Below, piece after piece: positions 53,612-64,000 of a stretch of 64,000 bases of DNA. The position numbers and the translations under genes are program-made. The DNA lies in assembly GCA_001592805.2 (NCBI GenBank), contig CP051140.1, forward strand, positions 3,163,501 to 3,227,500, in the 5' to 3' direction. Positions within the stretch are counted from its first letter, which is position 1. Every line of letters starts with the position of its first letter. Under the pieces are notes generated by a model, which did not search any database, was not told the DNA's origin, and worked only from the letters and a program-made list of their open reading frames with translations. Origin of the DNA: Peltaster fructicola (lineage: Eukaryota > Ascomycota > Dothideomycetes).

Positions 53612-55506
53612 TTACGCATACTCTCCTCTGTCAAACTTACTGTTGTCGTAGAAGCTTGCGTTGACCTCGTTGTTGGCGAACGTCAACGTGTCGTGAGGGT
53701 TGACTGCTTTCAGAGCGCTGATAGGATTCGTGAACTTGATGAAGACCTCGTTGTCACCACCTTGCTCTTCTCGCCATATCACGACACGTTCAACCTTGCC
53801 GTAGTTCTTATCGAACCACTCTCCAAGCTCTTGCTGCAAGTTCTTCTCTTCGATCTCGTGCTTCACGTCCAGACCTTTGAGCATCCCTGGAAGCTTGATG
53901 ACATTAGACATAGCTGGCTCGGATTCGTTGCCATCGACCTTGCGTCGTTTGCCGCCAACAATCTTGCCCATGTTGCGTGGTGCCCAGCCGCCACCCTCGG
54001 CGTCAGGGAGCTTTTTGCGTTTCTGTGCTTGGGCAACGATAGCAGTTGTGATGCCTTCGCTATTGGCACCGAGACCATGGCCTTCTTTCCAGCCTTGTTT
54101 CTCCAACATACGTCTACCGAATCCTTCCTTGCGAGACTTTGGCTTCGCTTCGATTGATGCTTCTTGTTGATTGTCTGGCTCATGGGACTGTGACTGCTCA
54201 GGAACAGCATATCGAACTGGCGCGCGGGAGATGGTACCGGCTGGAGCACTGTACTCAATATTTGGTGCTTGCTCGGGTGCGCTATCTTGTACAGGCTCAT
54301 ATGTGCCTGAGCTGCCCGGACCTGCAGCGCTACTTGGGGCAGAAGATGCCAATTTCTCGTCTGTGGAGGAGACGACATTACCAAGACCTGTATGGCGAGG
54401 TGGGGACGGCGAAGCTCCAGGATCCTCCGTCGGGTATGGCTGTGATGGAACCATACTTCCAAGACCTGCATGGTTAGAATGTGGTGGCGGCGGTGTGAGG
54501 TTCTCGACACTAGATGGGTTTGAGATTGGCTTCGAGGCCATGATCTTGGCCTTGACCGCAGCAAGCTTGGCCAGTACTTCTGCTTGCTTGGCTGCAACAT
54601 CTGGCGGTGGTGCTTGTTGTGTCACTTTTGATTGCAGAGGCGGTGGAGGTGGCGGAGGAATGTGATCAGACGATGGTTGTGGCGGTGATGGAAATGCGGT
54701 AGCTGCCATCCTAGCCCTGCGAGCGAATGCATCTTCGCCCGTGGCATCTTCGTGGAAAGTGGTTGTCTCTGTATTGCTTGAAGTGGTCTCATAAAGAGTT
54801 GGAGGTGCGAACATGCCTGTTTCTGTTAGCGACTTTGTGTCGATGGAACATCCCACACTCACGATTCATAGCAGGAGGAGTGGCCTCTTCTGGTGTCTTT
54901 TGTGGCTTAATACCACGTGCACGAAAGTATAAGCGATCCTTCCACTCGCAAATATCGCGATATTGCTCTTCGGAGCCCTTGTATGCGCGATAGTTGTTCG
55001 GCTCCATCGGATCGTAGACATCGTCCCAGTTGTGCTCGCGAACCTCCTCATGCTGCTGCTTCTTCTTGTTCTTCTTGTCCCTGTACCATTTCGGCTTCGG
55101 ACGCACGTAGTTGTGGTCGTTGCCTTTCTCCAACCAATACTCTATCTTCGATCCTTGCGATGTTGACTTCGTAGTCTCGGTCGGAGCGACGACGGCGGCG
55201 TTATTGGTGCTTGCGGCCCATGCGTGTGCTGCACCAGATTTCTTACCCTTCGGTTGTGGTCGTTTGACCATTGGCTGAAACTGAAGGGCAGCTGCGCGAG
55301 TGTGAGTACAATCGTGCTTGAACGCTCCAAATATTGAAATGGTATCTACCGTCTTTCTTCTTTGGCGCCGGTGAGGCACTAATCTGTGGTTTCAGGTTGT
55401 ACCTTACCGGCGCCGATGAGATTGTGCTCCCATCGGAGCTCTTTGCCGCAGAACCTGCAAGCAGGTCTGCATATAAGCCCATGCCCGAAGGTAATGGGTC
55501 GCTCAT
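53612..55506 (-). CDS. Splicing factor SPF45 (G-patch plus RRM)
   Basis: Spliceosome-associated factor of the SPF45/RBM17 family. Exons are 55506-55350, 55291-54863 and 54816-53612, with introns of 58 and 46 bp, giving 596 residues. The N-terminus opens MSDPLPSGMGLYADLLAG. A conserved basic region around KPKWYRDKKNKKKQQ and NWDDVYDPMEPNNYRAYKGS matches the family. A Pro-rich linker follows, then the G-patch (GFGRRMLEKQGWKEGHGLG, about 426-444). The C-terminal UHM-type RRM contains WFDKNYGKVERVVI and EVFIKFTNPISALKAV. The NVIKLPGML block precedes the UHM. Intact. Confidence 0.93.
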
Positions 55507-55836
55507 AGTTCGTTGGGCGTAAGGCGCCCCTCTGTATAGTGTCGACTAAGATCCACCTGATCACAGGCAGGCCACAGTCACCATGTATGAAGAAGAAGTG
55601 GTTATAGCTTGCTGTCACAAGCAAGTAATCGCGCTATAATACGTGCCTGAAACTTTGTCGACGTGCTCAGTCCTACACGCATACACATTCTCACTCTTCT
55701 GTTACGCAATGAGAGCTTGCAGTGCTTGTGAAGGGTTTGCCTTTCGCGACAGACGCAGCCGTTGGCAATGGTATACGAGTGAAGAAGAGGCGATCCAGCA
55801 TTGGTGGTATATCACGCTGCCAGTCTAATGCTCATG
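55507..55836. other. Intergenic region upstream of SPF45
   Basis: 330 bp between tandem minus-strand genes, the presumed SPF45 promoter. Nothing else seen. Confidence 0.5.
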
Positions 55837-57030
55837 CTACGCAATGATGCTGTCAAGCAGGCTTACGAGACCTCGGATCTCTTCCTCAGTGTTGTAATGC
55901 ACGAGACTCACACGAATCACACCATCAGTAGGATCCAGTTGCAGGATATCTCGGACGAGACGATCGCTGTAGAAGCTGCCCCAGCGACAACCATAGTTGC
56001 TTCGACTTTCAATAGTGTCGACGACCTCCTTGCTGCTGCGTCCTTTGACAGTAAAGCTGACGACGGGCACTCTCTTCGTTCGATCAGCTACCGGCTCGCC
56101 ATAGATTTGGATCTGCTCAGGCTTGGAGTTGAGGTAGTCGATCAGTATACCTTGAAGCTTCTCCTCGTATGCAGCGATTTGATCCCAAGGCACACCCTGA
56201 AGGTATTCACACACCTTTAGCACAGCAGCAGTAAGCTCGTAGCTCGCGGCTGCCAGTCCCATGATATTCTCGAGGTTGTCTGGCTTCTTGAAGAAGTGGC
56301 CAAGACTCGTCATCTGCGCTTGTGCCTGCTTCGATGCGTAGAGCGAGGCGATATGCGGACCATACACCTTGTACCATGAGAAGCAGTAGAAATCGACACC
56401 CAGAGCCTTCACATCCACAGCCCGATGTGGAGCATATGCTACAGCATCAACGACCAAGAATGCTCCCGGCACACTGTGGACCTTGTCTGCGATTGCCCTG
56501 ATGTTGTTGACCGTGCCTAGGATGTTGCTTGTGTGCGTGCAGGCAACAAGCTTCGTCTTCTCGGACAGCAGTCCATGCAGCACATCTACGTCGAGCTGAG
56601 GATTTGTCCTGCTCTTTGCAGTCCACCAGACAACCTCAGCTTGACGCCACTTGGCGAGTTGTACCCATGAAGCAATGTTCGCCTCGTGATCGAGACTTGA
56701 AATGATGATCTGTGAGCCTGGTGTGATGTGTTCGAACAGTGTTAGTGACAGGTTTCTAAATAGCTGTGTTGTTGAAGGTCCCAAGACAACCTCATTTGGT
56801 GCTGCATTGATGTACTTTGCGACAGCTTCGTAGCCTGCCGTATACAAGGCTGTGGACTGAGCAGAAATAGGGTACGATGCGCCAAGTTGCACGTTGCTGT
56901 CGTTGAGATATGCAACAACGGCGTCGCTGACCTCTCTCAGCACTTGGCTGCCTCCAGCGTTGTCAAAGTATATTTGCTTCTTCCCAAGTGCAGGGAAGTG
57001 ACTGCGGACATCATCAACGTTGAAGGTCAT
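55837..57030 (-). CDS. Class V aminotransferase (cysteine desulfurase-like)
   Basis: PLP-dependent enzyme of the NifS/CsdA fold family. I chose the ATG at 57030 (MTFNVDDVRSHFPALGK); upstream codons look like leader. The product is 397 residues in one exon. Signature segments are IYFDNAGGSQ (residues about 20-29), SSLDHEANIASW, HTSNILGTVNNI, FLVVDAVAYAPH and the PLP-lysine block FYCFSWYKVYGPH. A Cys on a desulfurase loop cannot be assigned with confidence, so sulfur mobilisation is not certain; isopenicillin-N-epimerase-like and kynureninase-like relatives share the fold. No mitochondrial presequence is apparent, so it is not an evident Nfs1. Confidence 0.87.
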   Translation of the reverse strand: MTFNVDDVRSHFPALGKKQIYFDNAGGSQVLREVSDAVVAYLNDSNVQLGASYPISAQSTALYTAGYEAVAKYINAAPNEVVLGPSTTQLFRNLSLTLFEHITPGSQIIISSLDHEANIASWVQLAKWRQAEVVWWTAKSRTNPQLDVDVLHGLLSEKTKLVACTHTSNILGTVNNIRAIADKVHSVPGAFLVVDAVAYAPHRAVDVKALGVDFYCFSWYKVYGPHIASLYASKQAQAQMTSLGHFFKKPDNLENIMGLAAASYELTAAVLKVCEYLQGVPWDQIAAYEEKLQGILIDYLNSKPEQIQIYGEPVADRTKRVPVVSFTVKGRSSKEVVDTIESRSNYGCRWGSFYSDRLVRDILQLDPTDGVIRVSLVHYNTEEEIRGLVSLLDSIIA

Positions 57031-57204
57031 AGCTGTGGTTGTTGCTAGGTTTTGAAAGCTGCTAAGAATGAAACACAACATCCACATAGGATGACGTTCT
57101 CGCACCTGCCTATTTGAGAATTGGTGCAAACCATCATCTGCATAAGACAAAATCCGAATACTGTACAGATAGTGGGTATCTCGCGCAAGAAATGCAGCAT
57201 GGAC

Positions 57205-59811
57205 TCAACTGACGATGCAGCGCCATCCTCTGCTGTTAACGTCGTCATTCTCGAGCTCCGAGACTCTCTCTTCAACACGCACAACTCCTCTCTCGAAGTC
57301 ATCGACGATGTTTTCAACATCGTCCATCCGACCTTTCAATCCATCAATCTCATATGTCAGCCTTGCCGCCATAGTCTCCAGCTCCTTGCCGCCCTCATCG
57401 AGATGCTCACGCTCGCTCTTGAGGAGAATATCTATGTTCGATGACAGGGATTGCAGGTGCTCCAAACGTGTCTCGTATGCGAGATCGAGATCTCGCGCGT
57501 CGTGATCGGACGACAGGACAGTCTCTTGAAGGGCGGCCAGCTGCTGTTGCGTCCATGCCACTGCCTCCAGGCGAGCATCATTGATCGCTTGGCGTAGGAG
57601 CTTCTTCTCCTCAGCTTCGAGTGCTTGCTGAGCATAGCTTGCTCGGTTGGTGAGATCGGCATCAGAATCACTGCTGCTGTCGTGCAAGCGCTGCCAAGAA
57701 AGAACGCTGTCTTCTGCCAAACTGAAGCTCAGATGCCTCGGGTAGAAGTCGGGCTCGTGCGTGTGGTGTCTTGCAGCCAGGCCTTGACTATCAGAGATGG
57801 TTCGCCGAAGAAGCGGTCCAATGTCATGTTGAGTTTCAACACCCTCTGGCAAGGCCTGCTTCAAGTCTATACCCTCATACATTGAGCCTTCGATGCGAAG
57901 TGTACGTCCGTCTGATGCTGCATCATTGCCGTCGTGTTCTTCCTGCTCCTGTATGGAAGAAGTCTTCGAGACCACAACGTCAGGACTTTCCATTGGCGAG
58001 AGGGATCTCTTGCGCGCGGCCTGTCTGCCATGTCCTTGAGACTCCGGCGAGACCGCATGAGCCGATAGCGAAAAGTCTAGCATGCTCTCGTGTGTCGGAG
58101 AAAGAGGACTTGCTGGATGACTGAAAGGCGACCCTGGTGAGCTATCACGCTCAGCTTGCCGTGCAGTGGGCTGAGGTGGTGACACTGGTGATGCAGGTGA
58201 TTCACCCTTTCCACGCTGGAGCCGCTGATGATGTGACCGCAGGTTGACGGCGTCCTTGATCTTGCCAAAGCCACTCATGGCCTCGTTCTTGAGATCCGTG
58301 GCACGTTTGCGCAGTCCGGCTCGCTGGTCGTCGTCCGAGCCATCACTGCCGCCATCTGGCGTGCGCGGCTCATCAATCTGAGCTGCATCCGGACTCGCCC
58401 TCGTGTAGGATGTATCCGCCCGCTTGCCGGTCCACGAGAAGCCGCTGTGTTGATCATTTTGAGATGACACCAACGTACTGTTACTATATCGAGAATCTTC
58501 CGGACTCTTGACCTTCTTCAGAGGCTTGCCCTGCCACAACCACCTTGGTCGCTCACCAAAGGCAAGCTGAACAAAGCGGTCGTAGTCCGTCGTCTCAATC
58601 TCGGCTATGCCTGCTCGGTCTCTCCGACCCACGATGTCGCTGACCATCTCCCCACCACGACCACTCAACTCTGCGACTGTTGACTTGACAGCTCGTGGTA
58701 CAGTCCAGCCTTCATGCGAGGCGGCTTTCGCTGTTGCCTTCACAAGGTGGTGTACAGTAGGGCGGTCGAGACGGCGTGTGCGCTCGAGGCGTTGCTGCTT
58801 CTGAAAATACGAGATGCCTCGCTTCATGGCATCTATGTCGAAAGGGTCTTTCGACACTGGTGCTCCAGCAGAGTGCAGACGGTTCCTGGCACCGAGCAGC
58901 AAGCCGAGAAGAGCTGCAACAGTCGTCGGTCCCAGGATCCCGTCGTGTGGCTCGACACCATAATGCTCTGCGCCGATGTCGTTCCACCATTTGCTGATTG
59001 CATGCTCTGTCATGTCACATAGCAAGCCATCAGCGTACTCAGGCTCCAGCTTGTCAAAGAGAGTGAGCGCGATCTGGCATAGCTTCACAAGCTCGATGAC
59101 GGAATCGTAGACTTTGTTCTTGTCAGAAGTGTGATACAGCTGATGGAACTTTGCGATGGTGTTGGCGGGCGGAGCTGCCAAGGTCAATCCTACTCTGCCA
59201 GAGCAGCCCAGTCGCTTAAGATCCTCGTTCACGAAGAAGTCTGCACGACATCGTCTGATGTCTCCGCCAGGCACAGGTATGACGGTGAGGATTGATGGAA
59301 AGCTTGACAGATTCGAGACCATAAGTGTTCCCAGTGGTGTCGATTCTCTGCGAGCATTGTATTGGTTCAGAGCCTTGAAGTAGACCCGTAGTCGAGGTGA
59401 CCAGCTGGTCTCGTCGCTCGGCACACTCAGTACGTCCACGAAGATGCTGTGTGAAGGATCGCCGGTGTACGAGCTGATGACGAACGTCGGATGTGTTCTC
59501 GAGGTGGCCCATTGCTCGATCACATACGTCTCGTAACCCTGCAACTCCTGGTGTCTCGCTAGGACTCTCGTGGATTTGTCGAGCTCGAGGTACTGAAATG
59601 CGACAGGGTCGTTCAGTACAAAGCGTTGGTGGTCAGTCTTTGATCCTTCCGTCCTTTCTGGAGTGTTATATTGAGAAGTCGTCGCTGGTGTCCCTGTTCG
59701 CTTTGACGATTGCGAGCTGTCAATGAGAGATGCGGTATATCGATGAGTAAAGTTCGTCTGTAGCGGAGGTACTCGTGCTCTCTGATGAGTCGTAGCATTG
59801 TCTGCCGCCAT
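57205..59811 (-). CDS. Sin3-binding-type (Stb6/Stb2-like) protein ending in CaaX
   Basis: An 868-residue single-exon protein, starting at the ATG at 59811. The N-terminal half matches the fungal Stb6 family (named for yeast Sin3-binding proteins): RFVLNDPVAFQYLELDKSTR, then QGYETYVIEQWA, GTLMVSNLSSFPSILTVIPV and a conserved NEDLKRLGCSGR. The middle is disordered with many SP sites. The last 200 residues form a long coiled coil (AQQALEAEEKKLLRQAINDA onward). The last four residues are C-I-V-S, a classic CaaX prenylation signal, which would put the protein on membranes and is odd for a Sin3 partner. Confidence 0.87.
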   Translation of the reverse strand: MAADNATTHQRARVPPLQTNFTHRYTASLIDSSQSSKRTGTPATTSQYNTPERTEGSKTDHQRFVLNDPVAFQYLELDKSTRVLARHQELQGYETYVIEQWATSRTHPTFVISSYTGDPSHSIFVDVLSVPSDETSWSPRLRVYFKALNQYNARRESTPLGTLMVSNLSSFPSILTVIPVPGGDIRRCRADFFVNEDLKRLGCSGRVGLTLAAPPANTIAKFHQLYHTSDKNKVYDSVIELVKLCQIALTLFDKLEPEYADGLLCDMTEHAISKWWNDIGAEHYGVEPHDGILGPTTVAALLGLLLGARNRLHSAGAPVSKDPFDIDAMKRGISYFQKQQRLERTRRLDRPTVHHLVKATAKAASHEGWTVPRAVKSTVAELSGRGGEMVSDIVGRRDRAGIAEIETTDYDRFVQLAFGERPRWLWQGKPLKKVKSPEDSRYSNSTLVSSQNDQHSGFSWTGKRADTSYTRASPDAAQIDEPRTPDGGSDGSDDDQRAGLRKRATDLKNEAMSGFGKIKDAVNLRSHHQRLQRGKGESPASPVSPPQPTARQAERDSSPGSPFSHPASPLSPTHESMLDFSLSAHAVSPESQGHGRQAARKRSLSPMESPDVVVSKTSSIQEQEEHDGNDAASDGRTLRIEGSMYEGIDLKQALPEGVETQHDIGPLLRRTISDSQGLAARHHTHEPDFYPRHLSFSLAEDSVLSWQRLHDSSSDSDADLTNRASYAQQALEAEEKKLLRQAINDARLEAVAWTQQQLAALQETVLSSDHDARDLDLAYETRLEHLQSLSSNIDILLKSEREHLDEGGKELETMAARLTYEIDGLKGRMDDVENIVDDFERGVVRVEERVSELENDDVNSRGWRCIVS

Positions 59812-60420
59812 GGCCAGCACAGCAATATTGTCTCTTTGGAGCGCGCGTAGGATGCCACGACCTCAGCACTCTTGTTGACGGTCTATCGCCCTGCTCTCAG
59901 TGAACACACACTGCTGCACTCCTCCTTCATCTTGATGGAAGGCTTCCGAGAGCAGTGCCTGATTATGATTCATAGATGGTGGTTGTACAACAGTGCGCGT
60001 GCCCACCTCGGCCGAGTTTTGTTTCAGACTTCAGCCCTACGCACGAGCGAGAGATGTACTCTTTCATCTAGTCTTCGCCTCATCTTTACACAGTGCGACA
60101 AACTCACCTCGTTGGGAGCCAGGAGCCTTCTGGCACTGCCGATGCCATGTGGTCCATAGATCTGCACGACAATGCAAGCGACGACCAGTAGTGGCGTCCA
60201 CATGCAAGCAAGGTGAGCGTACTATGTCAGAGTGACGTGGTTCTGGCGCGTTTGCCCTCACACCCGAGCACGATCACGATCCACGCATTGTGAGCGCGTC
60301 ATTGTTGTGTCTTGTTGGAGGCTCCCTAACATAGCTAAGTACTGCTGCGGGGGTATCTTTCTGGTGTAAAACAATTCTCTCTTCCTGTCCTCTCCAACCG
60401 CACTTCACCAGCATCTCGAC
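59812..60420. other. Divergent intergenic region (Stb6-like / ADH)
   Basis: About 610 bp between divergent starts. A pyrimidine-rich stretch precedes the ADH start (60370-60420). No ORF, repeat or RNA gene recognised. Confidence 0.55.
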
Positions 60421-61873
60421 ATGGCTCTCGCACAAGCAGTTTGGCAGGCCGAGAAGGCAATCGGCCACGACGACAATGCCACCACAATCCAGGATGTCAC
60501 AAACCCTGGCAACAAGCCAGAATGGGGTGACAGCTCGGAGACCATGAAGGCCTTGGCCTGGTATGGCAAGAACGATGTCAGGATAGGTGTGTAACATTCA
60601 CGCTTGCAGTGAGAGCCTCGCTAACTTCTCGACCCAGTCGACACACCCAAGCCAAAGATTCTCGAACCACGCGATGTCATCCTCAAGATCACCGGATCAA
60701 CAGTCTGTGGTAGTGATCTTCATCTTCTGCACGGCAGCGTCATTGAAATGCAGAAGGGCGACATCCTCGGCCACGAGTTTTGCGGTGTCGTTGACGAGAT
60801 GGGATCTGAAGTCACAAACTTGAAGAAGGGCGACCGAGTGGTGGCCAGCTTCCAAATCGCATGTGGTCGATGCTACCACTGCGATCAGAAGATCTCGTCA
60901 CAGTGCGAGCGCACCAACGCCAACACTATCGAGAACGCCATGTACGGTGGCAGGACGGCTGGCATGTTCGGCTACTCTCACTTCACTGGTGGCTTCGCTG
61001 GTGGTCAGTCCGAGTATACACGCGTGCCGTACGGAGATGTCAACCTTCTCAAGCTGCCAGACGATGTTCCAGATGAGAAGGGACTGTACCTTTCAGATGT
61101 CATCTGCACTAGCTGGAACTGTGTCGTCGACACTGGCGTCAAGAAGGACGATGTGGTCGCCATCTGGGGAGCAGGACCAATCGGTCAGATGTGCTCAGAT
61201 TTTGCATTCCTGAACGGCGCCAAGAGAGTTATCATGATCGACAGCGTTCAATGGCGACTCGACCTGCTCAAGGAAAAGGATCCACGAGTCGAGACAGTGA
61301 ACTTCTCTAAGCTCTCAGGTGCAAACCCAGTCGTCGCCAAGCTGAAGGAGATGGTTGACGGCCGAGGACCAGACATCGCTCTGGAGTGTGCTGCTGGAGA
61401 GTACGCAAAGAGTCTGGCACACAAGGCCGAGATTGCTCTTGGTCTCGAGACTGATACCAGCGAGATTCTGAACGAGATGATCATGTCAGTGCGCAACTAC
61501 GGCAGCGTTGGTGTTACTGGTGTCTACGTTGGATTTACCAACCACTTCAACATTGGTAAGATAAGCTCGATGTCTGATTTGGCATCACGACTAACACACT
61601 CTCTCAGGATCCCTGATGGAGCGAGGTATCCGTCTCATCGGTAACGGTCAAGCTCCAGTGCACCTGTACTGGGAAGACCTGCTCAAGCGAATCCAGACGG
61701 GCGAGATCGACCCACTCCGAATGCTTAGCCACCGTGTCCGACTTGAGGATCTTGACAAGGTCTACTACAAGTTTGACAAGAAGCAGGACGGTCTGCAGAA
61801 GGTCTTCGTGGAGACCAAGTTCAGTGCTCCAGCAGCTCCTGGCACTCCAGCTTTGACGAAGTATGATTACTAG
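60421..61873 (+). CDS. Zinc-dependent alcohol dehydrogenase (MDR)
   Basis: Medium-chain zinc dehydrogenase of the glutathione-independent formaldehyde-dehydrogenase-like branch. Exons are 60421-60586, 60638-61555 and 61608-61873; introns of 51 and 52 bp have GCTAAC- or ACTAAC-type branch sites. The product is 449 residues. Catalytic zinc ligands are Cys79 in TVCGSDLH and His101/Glu102 in GHEF. The structural zinc cysteines are 131, 134, 137 and 145 (IACGRCYHCDQKISSQCE). The Rossmann loop is AIWGAGPIG. All zinc ligands are present, so it should be active; the substrate is not predictable. A 45-residue N-terminal extension precedes the catalytic domain. Confidence 0.93.
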
Positions 61874-62077
61874 AGCTTCTAATGCATGCAGATGACGAGG
61901 CCTACTAGAAGTAATTGGTCTTCTACATTTCTAGTTGATGATGAACAAGAGACGATGAATCACAAGACTCGAGCGCACATGCGGACATTTCAGATATCGT
62001 CTCGTTGAGTGATCTTACGAGCTCTTGCTCTATGTTGTACAGCATGCCAAATGAACCAATGCTACGCAAGGTGTAGT

Positions 62078-64000
62078 CTAACGTCTTCTCTTCTTTCTGT
62101 GACTGGGATCTCTCGTCACAACTACTGGCGGTACATATGGCACATACCTCAGCGCCTCCTCGATATAGTTGACCATGTATGAGTCGATGTGCCCGTCTAG
62201 GTCGACATCAGCTTGGTCGACATTACCAAGCCCTGGTGTCGGCGGTACACTTGCTCCCTTGCTTGGGTGTTCAGCAAAATCCTCGTCGTCTTGCAATTCT
62301 TCCTTGCGAGCCTGTTGCGCCGCCTGCACGTCTTCCTTGTCTTCCACAGACTCAATCGTCTTCGTAATAGCTTTGTCACCTCCAGACAGCAGGCGATCGA
62401 TCGCAGCAGCGACATCGTCGTCATCTCGAGATCGACTGTAGTCTGTTGTAAAATTGCCTTCTTGGATGACGGTCTGATCAAGCAGACTCTTCTGGTTAGC
62501 ACGACGAAGGATGTTCTCTTCGACCGTTTTCTCCGACACCATTTTGAACACTTCCACATCTCGAACTTGGCCAATACGATGTGCGCGGTCCATGCATTGC
62601 TTGTCCATCTGCGGATTCCAGTCAAGATCGTAGAAAATGACCGAGCTAGCGCCAGTAAGGTTGAGTCCTACACCACCAGCACGTGATGACAAGATCATGC
62701 ATTGGTACTTGGAGTCCGGCCTGTTAAATTCCGCTGAGTACAACGCACGACGCTCAATGGGCGTACTGCCGTCGAGACGTAAATACGGCAAGCTCATTAA
62801 GCTCAGGAATCGTTCGAGTATGTCGAGTGAGCCTGACATCTGTGTGAAGATCAGCGACCGTGAGCCCTTGGCTTGCAGCTCTCGAAGCAGTGTCGTAAGT
62901 CTCTGAAGCTTGCCAGCATCATAGACAAGTAGTCTGGAGTCTGGGAAGACCACGCTTGTTCGCATGCGTGCTTCGTGAGCTGGATCGCATTCTTCGGGGT
63001 AGGCGTCACTCGCACGTATGACTTTTTGTATCCTCTGGTCGATGGCATAGTCCAAGATGGGTGCTGTAGCCTCAGGAGGGCAGAATGTGAACCGTACGAT
63101 TGCAGCATGCAATGAGTCCGCTCGAGTCTGTGCAGTCTGCAGGTCATGCTGTACAATGCTTGAATGGGCGATGCGTTTGTCGAAAGGCGCCTCGGCACCG
63201 AACAAAGTGCCTGGTGTGTTTGTGCTGTCGCTTGTAGTGATGTGCAACCGTCCTAAGATTGGGCTTCCCAGCGTGGTAGTCTTGCCTCGAAGCGTGAGAA
63301 GCTCGCGAAGATCACTTCCAAATATTGGACGGCTACTGAAGTATGCCTCAGTATATGCTATCGAGTCTTTGAGCTGCTGAAGGTGCTTGTTCCTCCTCTG
63401 CACACGGTGAAGTGCTTGACAGCCCGCGATCGTTGTTGTGTCAGGCACATCGATGGCAGGACTGCGCTCAAGCAGCTCAACTTGGCGCTGAAGGTTGTCA
63501 ATGCCAGAGAGCTGCTTAGCACGGCTCTTACGGTAGCGTCGATCACTTTCTAAGGGAGTGAGCAGCAAATTGTGCGGCGTAGGGTCATGGGCACTCAACA
63601 GCCTTCTGACAGCTTGTTCCTTGACAGAGAAAGGCTCCAGAGGGCTTCTCTCCATCGCGTAATTTGTTTGTATTGGTCGAGGGTCGAAAAGATCTGGATG
63701 GTTGCATACTTTTCGCAGACTCAATAAGACCTTACCAGCCGAGATCGCATTGCCTTGTGTGAGTTTGGCACGCGTGTCGGACAGGCCCATATAATCCTGG
63801 TAAAGCTGTCGTTGACGCTTGCTCAGCTTGCACACAACCACATGTTCGATCTTCTTGGGCAGATCCTTCTCAACGTCGGCTTTCAGTCGACGCAGCATGA
63901 ATGGTCGAAGAGAGGTATGAAGCTGTCCTACAACCTTGGCGGCCTCATCTGACAAGGTCTGCACGCCACGTTCGAAGATTTCGTTGACTGGTTCCTTCCA
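62078..64000 (-). CDS. SWR1: SWR1 chromatin-remodelling ATPase, C-terminal part (5' partial)
   Basis: Catalytic subunit of the SWR1 complex, which exchanges H2A for H2A.Z. The frame is open to the right window edge, so the N-terminal HSA domain and helicase lobe 1 motifs are missing. Visible are the end of lobe 1 (SLRPFMLRRLKADVEKDLPK), the family's long insertion (about residues 90-345 of the visible part), lobe 2 with SLIFTQMSGSLDILERFL, motif V-VI region SSRAGGVGLNLTGA and DRAHRIGQ, and VSEKTVEENILRRANQK with TVIQEGNFTTDY after it. That last block is typical of SWR1 rather than INO80. The tail is acidic and ends in basic HRKKRRR. Confidence 0.93.
   Translation of the reverse strand, partial: WKEPVNEIFERGVQTLSDEAAKVVGQLHTSLRPFMLRRLKADVEKDLPKKIEHVVVCKLSKRQRQLYQDYMGLSDTRAKLTQGNAISAGKVLLSLRKVCNHPDLFDPRPIQTNYAMERSPLEPFSVKEQAVRRLLSAHDPTPHNLLLTPLESDRRYRKSRAKQLSGIDNLQRQVELLERSPAIDVPDTTTIAGCQALHRVQRRNKHLQQLKDSIAYTEAYFSSRPIFGSDLRELLTLRGKTTTLGSPILGRLHITTSDSTNTPGTLFGAEAPFDKRIAHSSIVQHDLQTAQTRADSLHAAIVRFTFCPPEATAPILDYAIDQRIQKVIRASDAYPEECDPAHEARMRTSVVFPDSRLLVYDAGKLQRLTTLLRELQAKGSRSLIFTQMSGSLDILERFLSLMSLPYLRLDGSTPIERRALYSAEFNRPDSKYQCMILSSRAGGVGLNLTGASSVIFYDLDWNPQMDKQCMDRAHRIGQVRDVEVFKMVSEKTVEENILRRANQKSLLDQTVIQEGNFTTDYSRSRDDDDVAAAIDRLLSGGDKAITKTIESVEDKEDVQAAQQARKEELQDDEDFAEHPSKGASVPPTPGLGNVDQADVDLDGHIDSYMVNYIEEALRYVPYVPPVVVTRDPSHRKKRRR

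Overview
This window is nuclear DNA from a filamentous ascomycete (Pezizomycotina). A melanised Dothideomycete is my best guess. The evidence is short 42-95 bp GT-AG introns with GCTAAC or GCTGAC branch sites, balanced base composition, high gene density (about 31 protein genes in 64 kb), and fungus-restricted families: HET-NACHT and HeLo proteins, scytalone dehydratase, a Stb6-like protein, and PPZ with a long disordered N-terminus. I saw no transposon, LTR element, RIP-like AT-rich block, tRNA or rRNA. The class-level placement is inference.

Layout. 1-7.6 kb: mitochondrial Asp-tRNA synthetase (cut by the left edge), a DapA-type aldolase, PPZ phosphatase and an AP180-type clathrin adaptor. 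7.8-12.5 kb: Rcf1, an orphan conserved protein and, divergent from it, a HET-NACHT NLR-like gene. 12.9-19.3 kb: threonine deaminase (with a degenerate second copy of its last exon downstream), a single-pass membrane protein and a FAM210/DUF1279 mitochondrial protein. 20.4-29.3 kb: a small conserved protein, a PNGase A-like glycoprotein amidase, a JmjC-like protein, COQ2 and Pof1 (stop codons overlapping tail to tail), and a HeLo-domain protein. 29.4-34.8 kb: ERG19 and cytochrome c heme lyase on a shared 282 bp promoter, a short coiled-coil protein and an unknown gene. 34.8-39.1 kb is gene-poor, with one small Cys-rich ORF. 39.1-48.5 kb: an E-set (glycogen-binding-like) protein, a NIMA-interactive-type coiled coil, a SET-like protein, scytalone dehydratase with a broken frame, and a five-exon unknown gene. 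49.1-64 kb: a three-RRM protein with a 1-bp frame break, 14-3-3, SPF45, a class V aminotransferase, a Stb6-like protein ending in a CaaX box, a zinc alcohol dehydrogenase and the C-terminal part of SWR1 (cut by the right edge).

The genes are mostly unlinked housekeeping functions: respiration and heme or quinone metabolism (RCF1, COQ2, heme lyase, FAM210), sterol precursors (ERG19), splicing, chromatin and trafficking. There is no biosynthetic cluster around the melanin gene. The accessory content is the HET-NACHT gene with its divergent orphan neighbour, and the HeLo gene 18 kb away. Both belong to families used in fungal self/non-self recognition and programmed cell death. Exon boundaries were set by hand from splice signals and reading-frame continuity.
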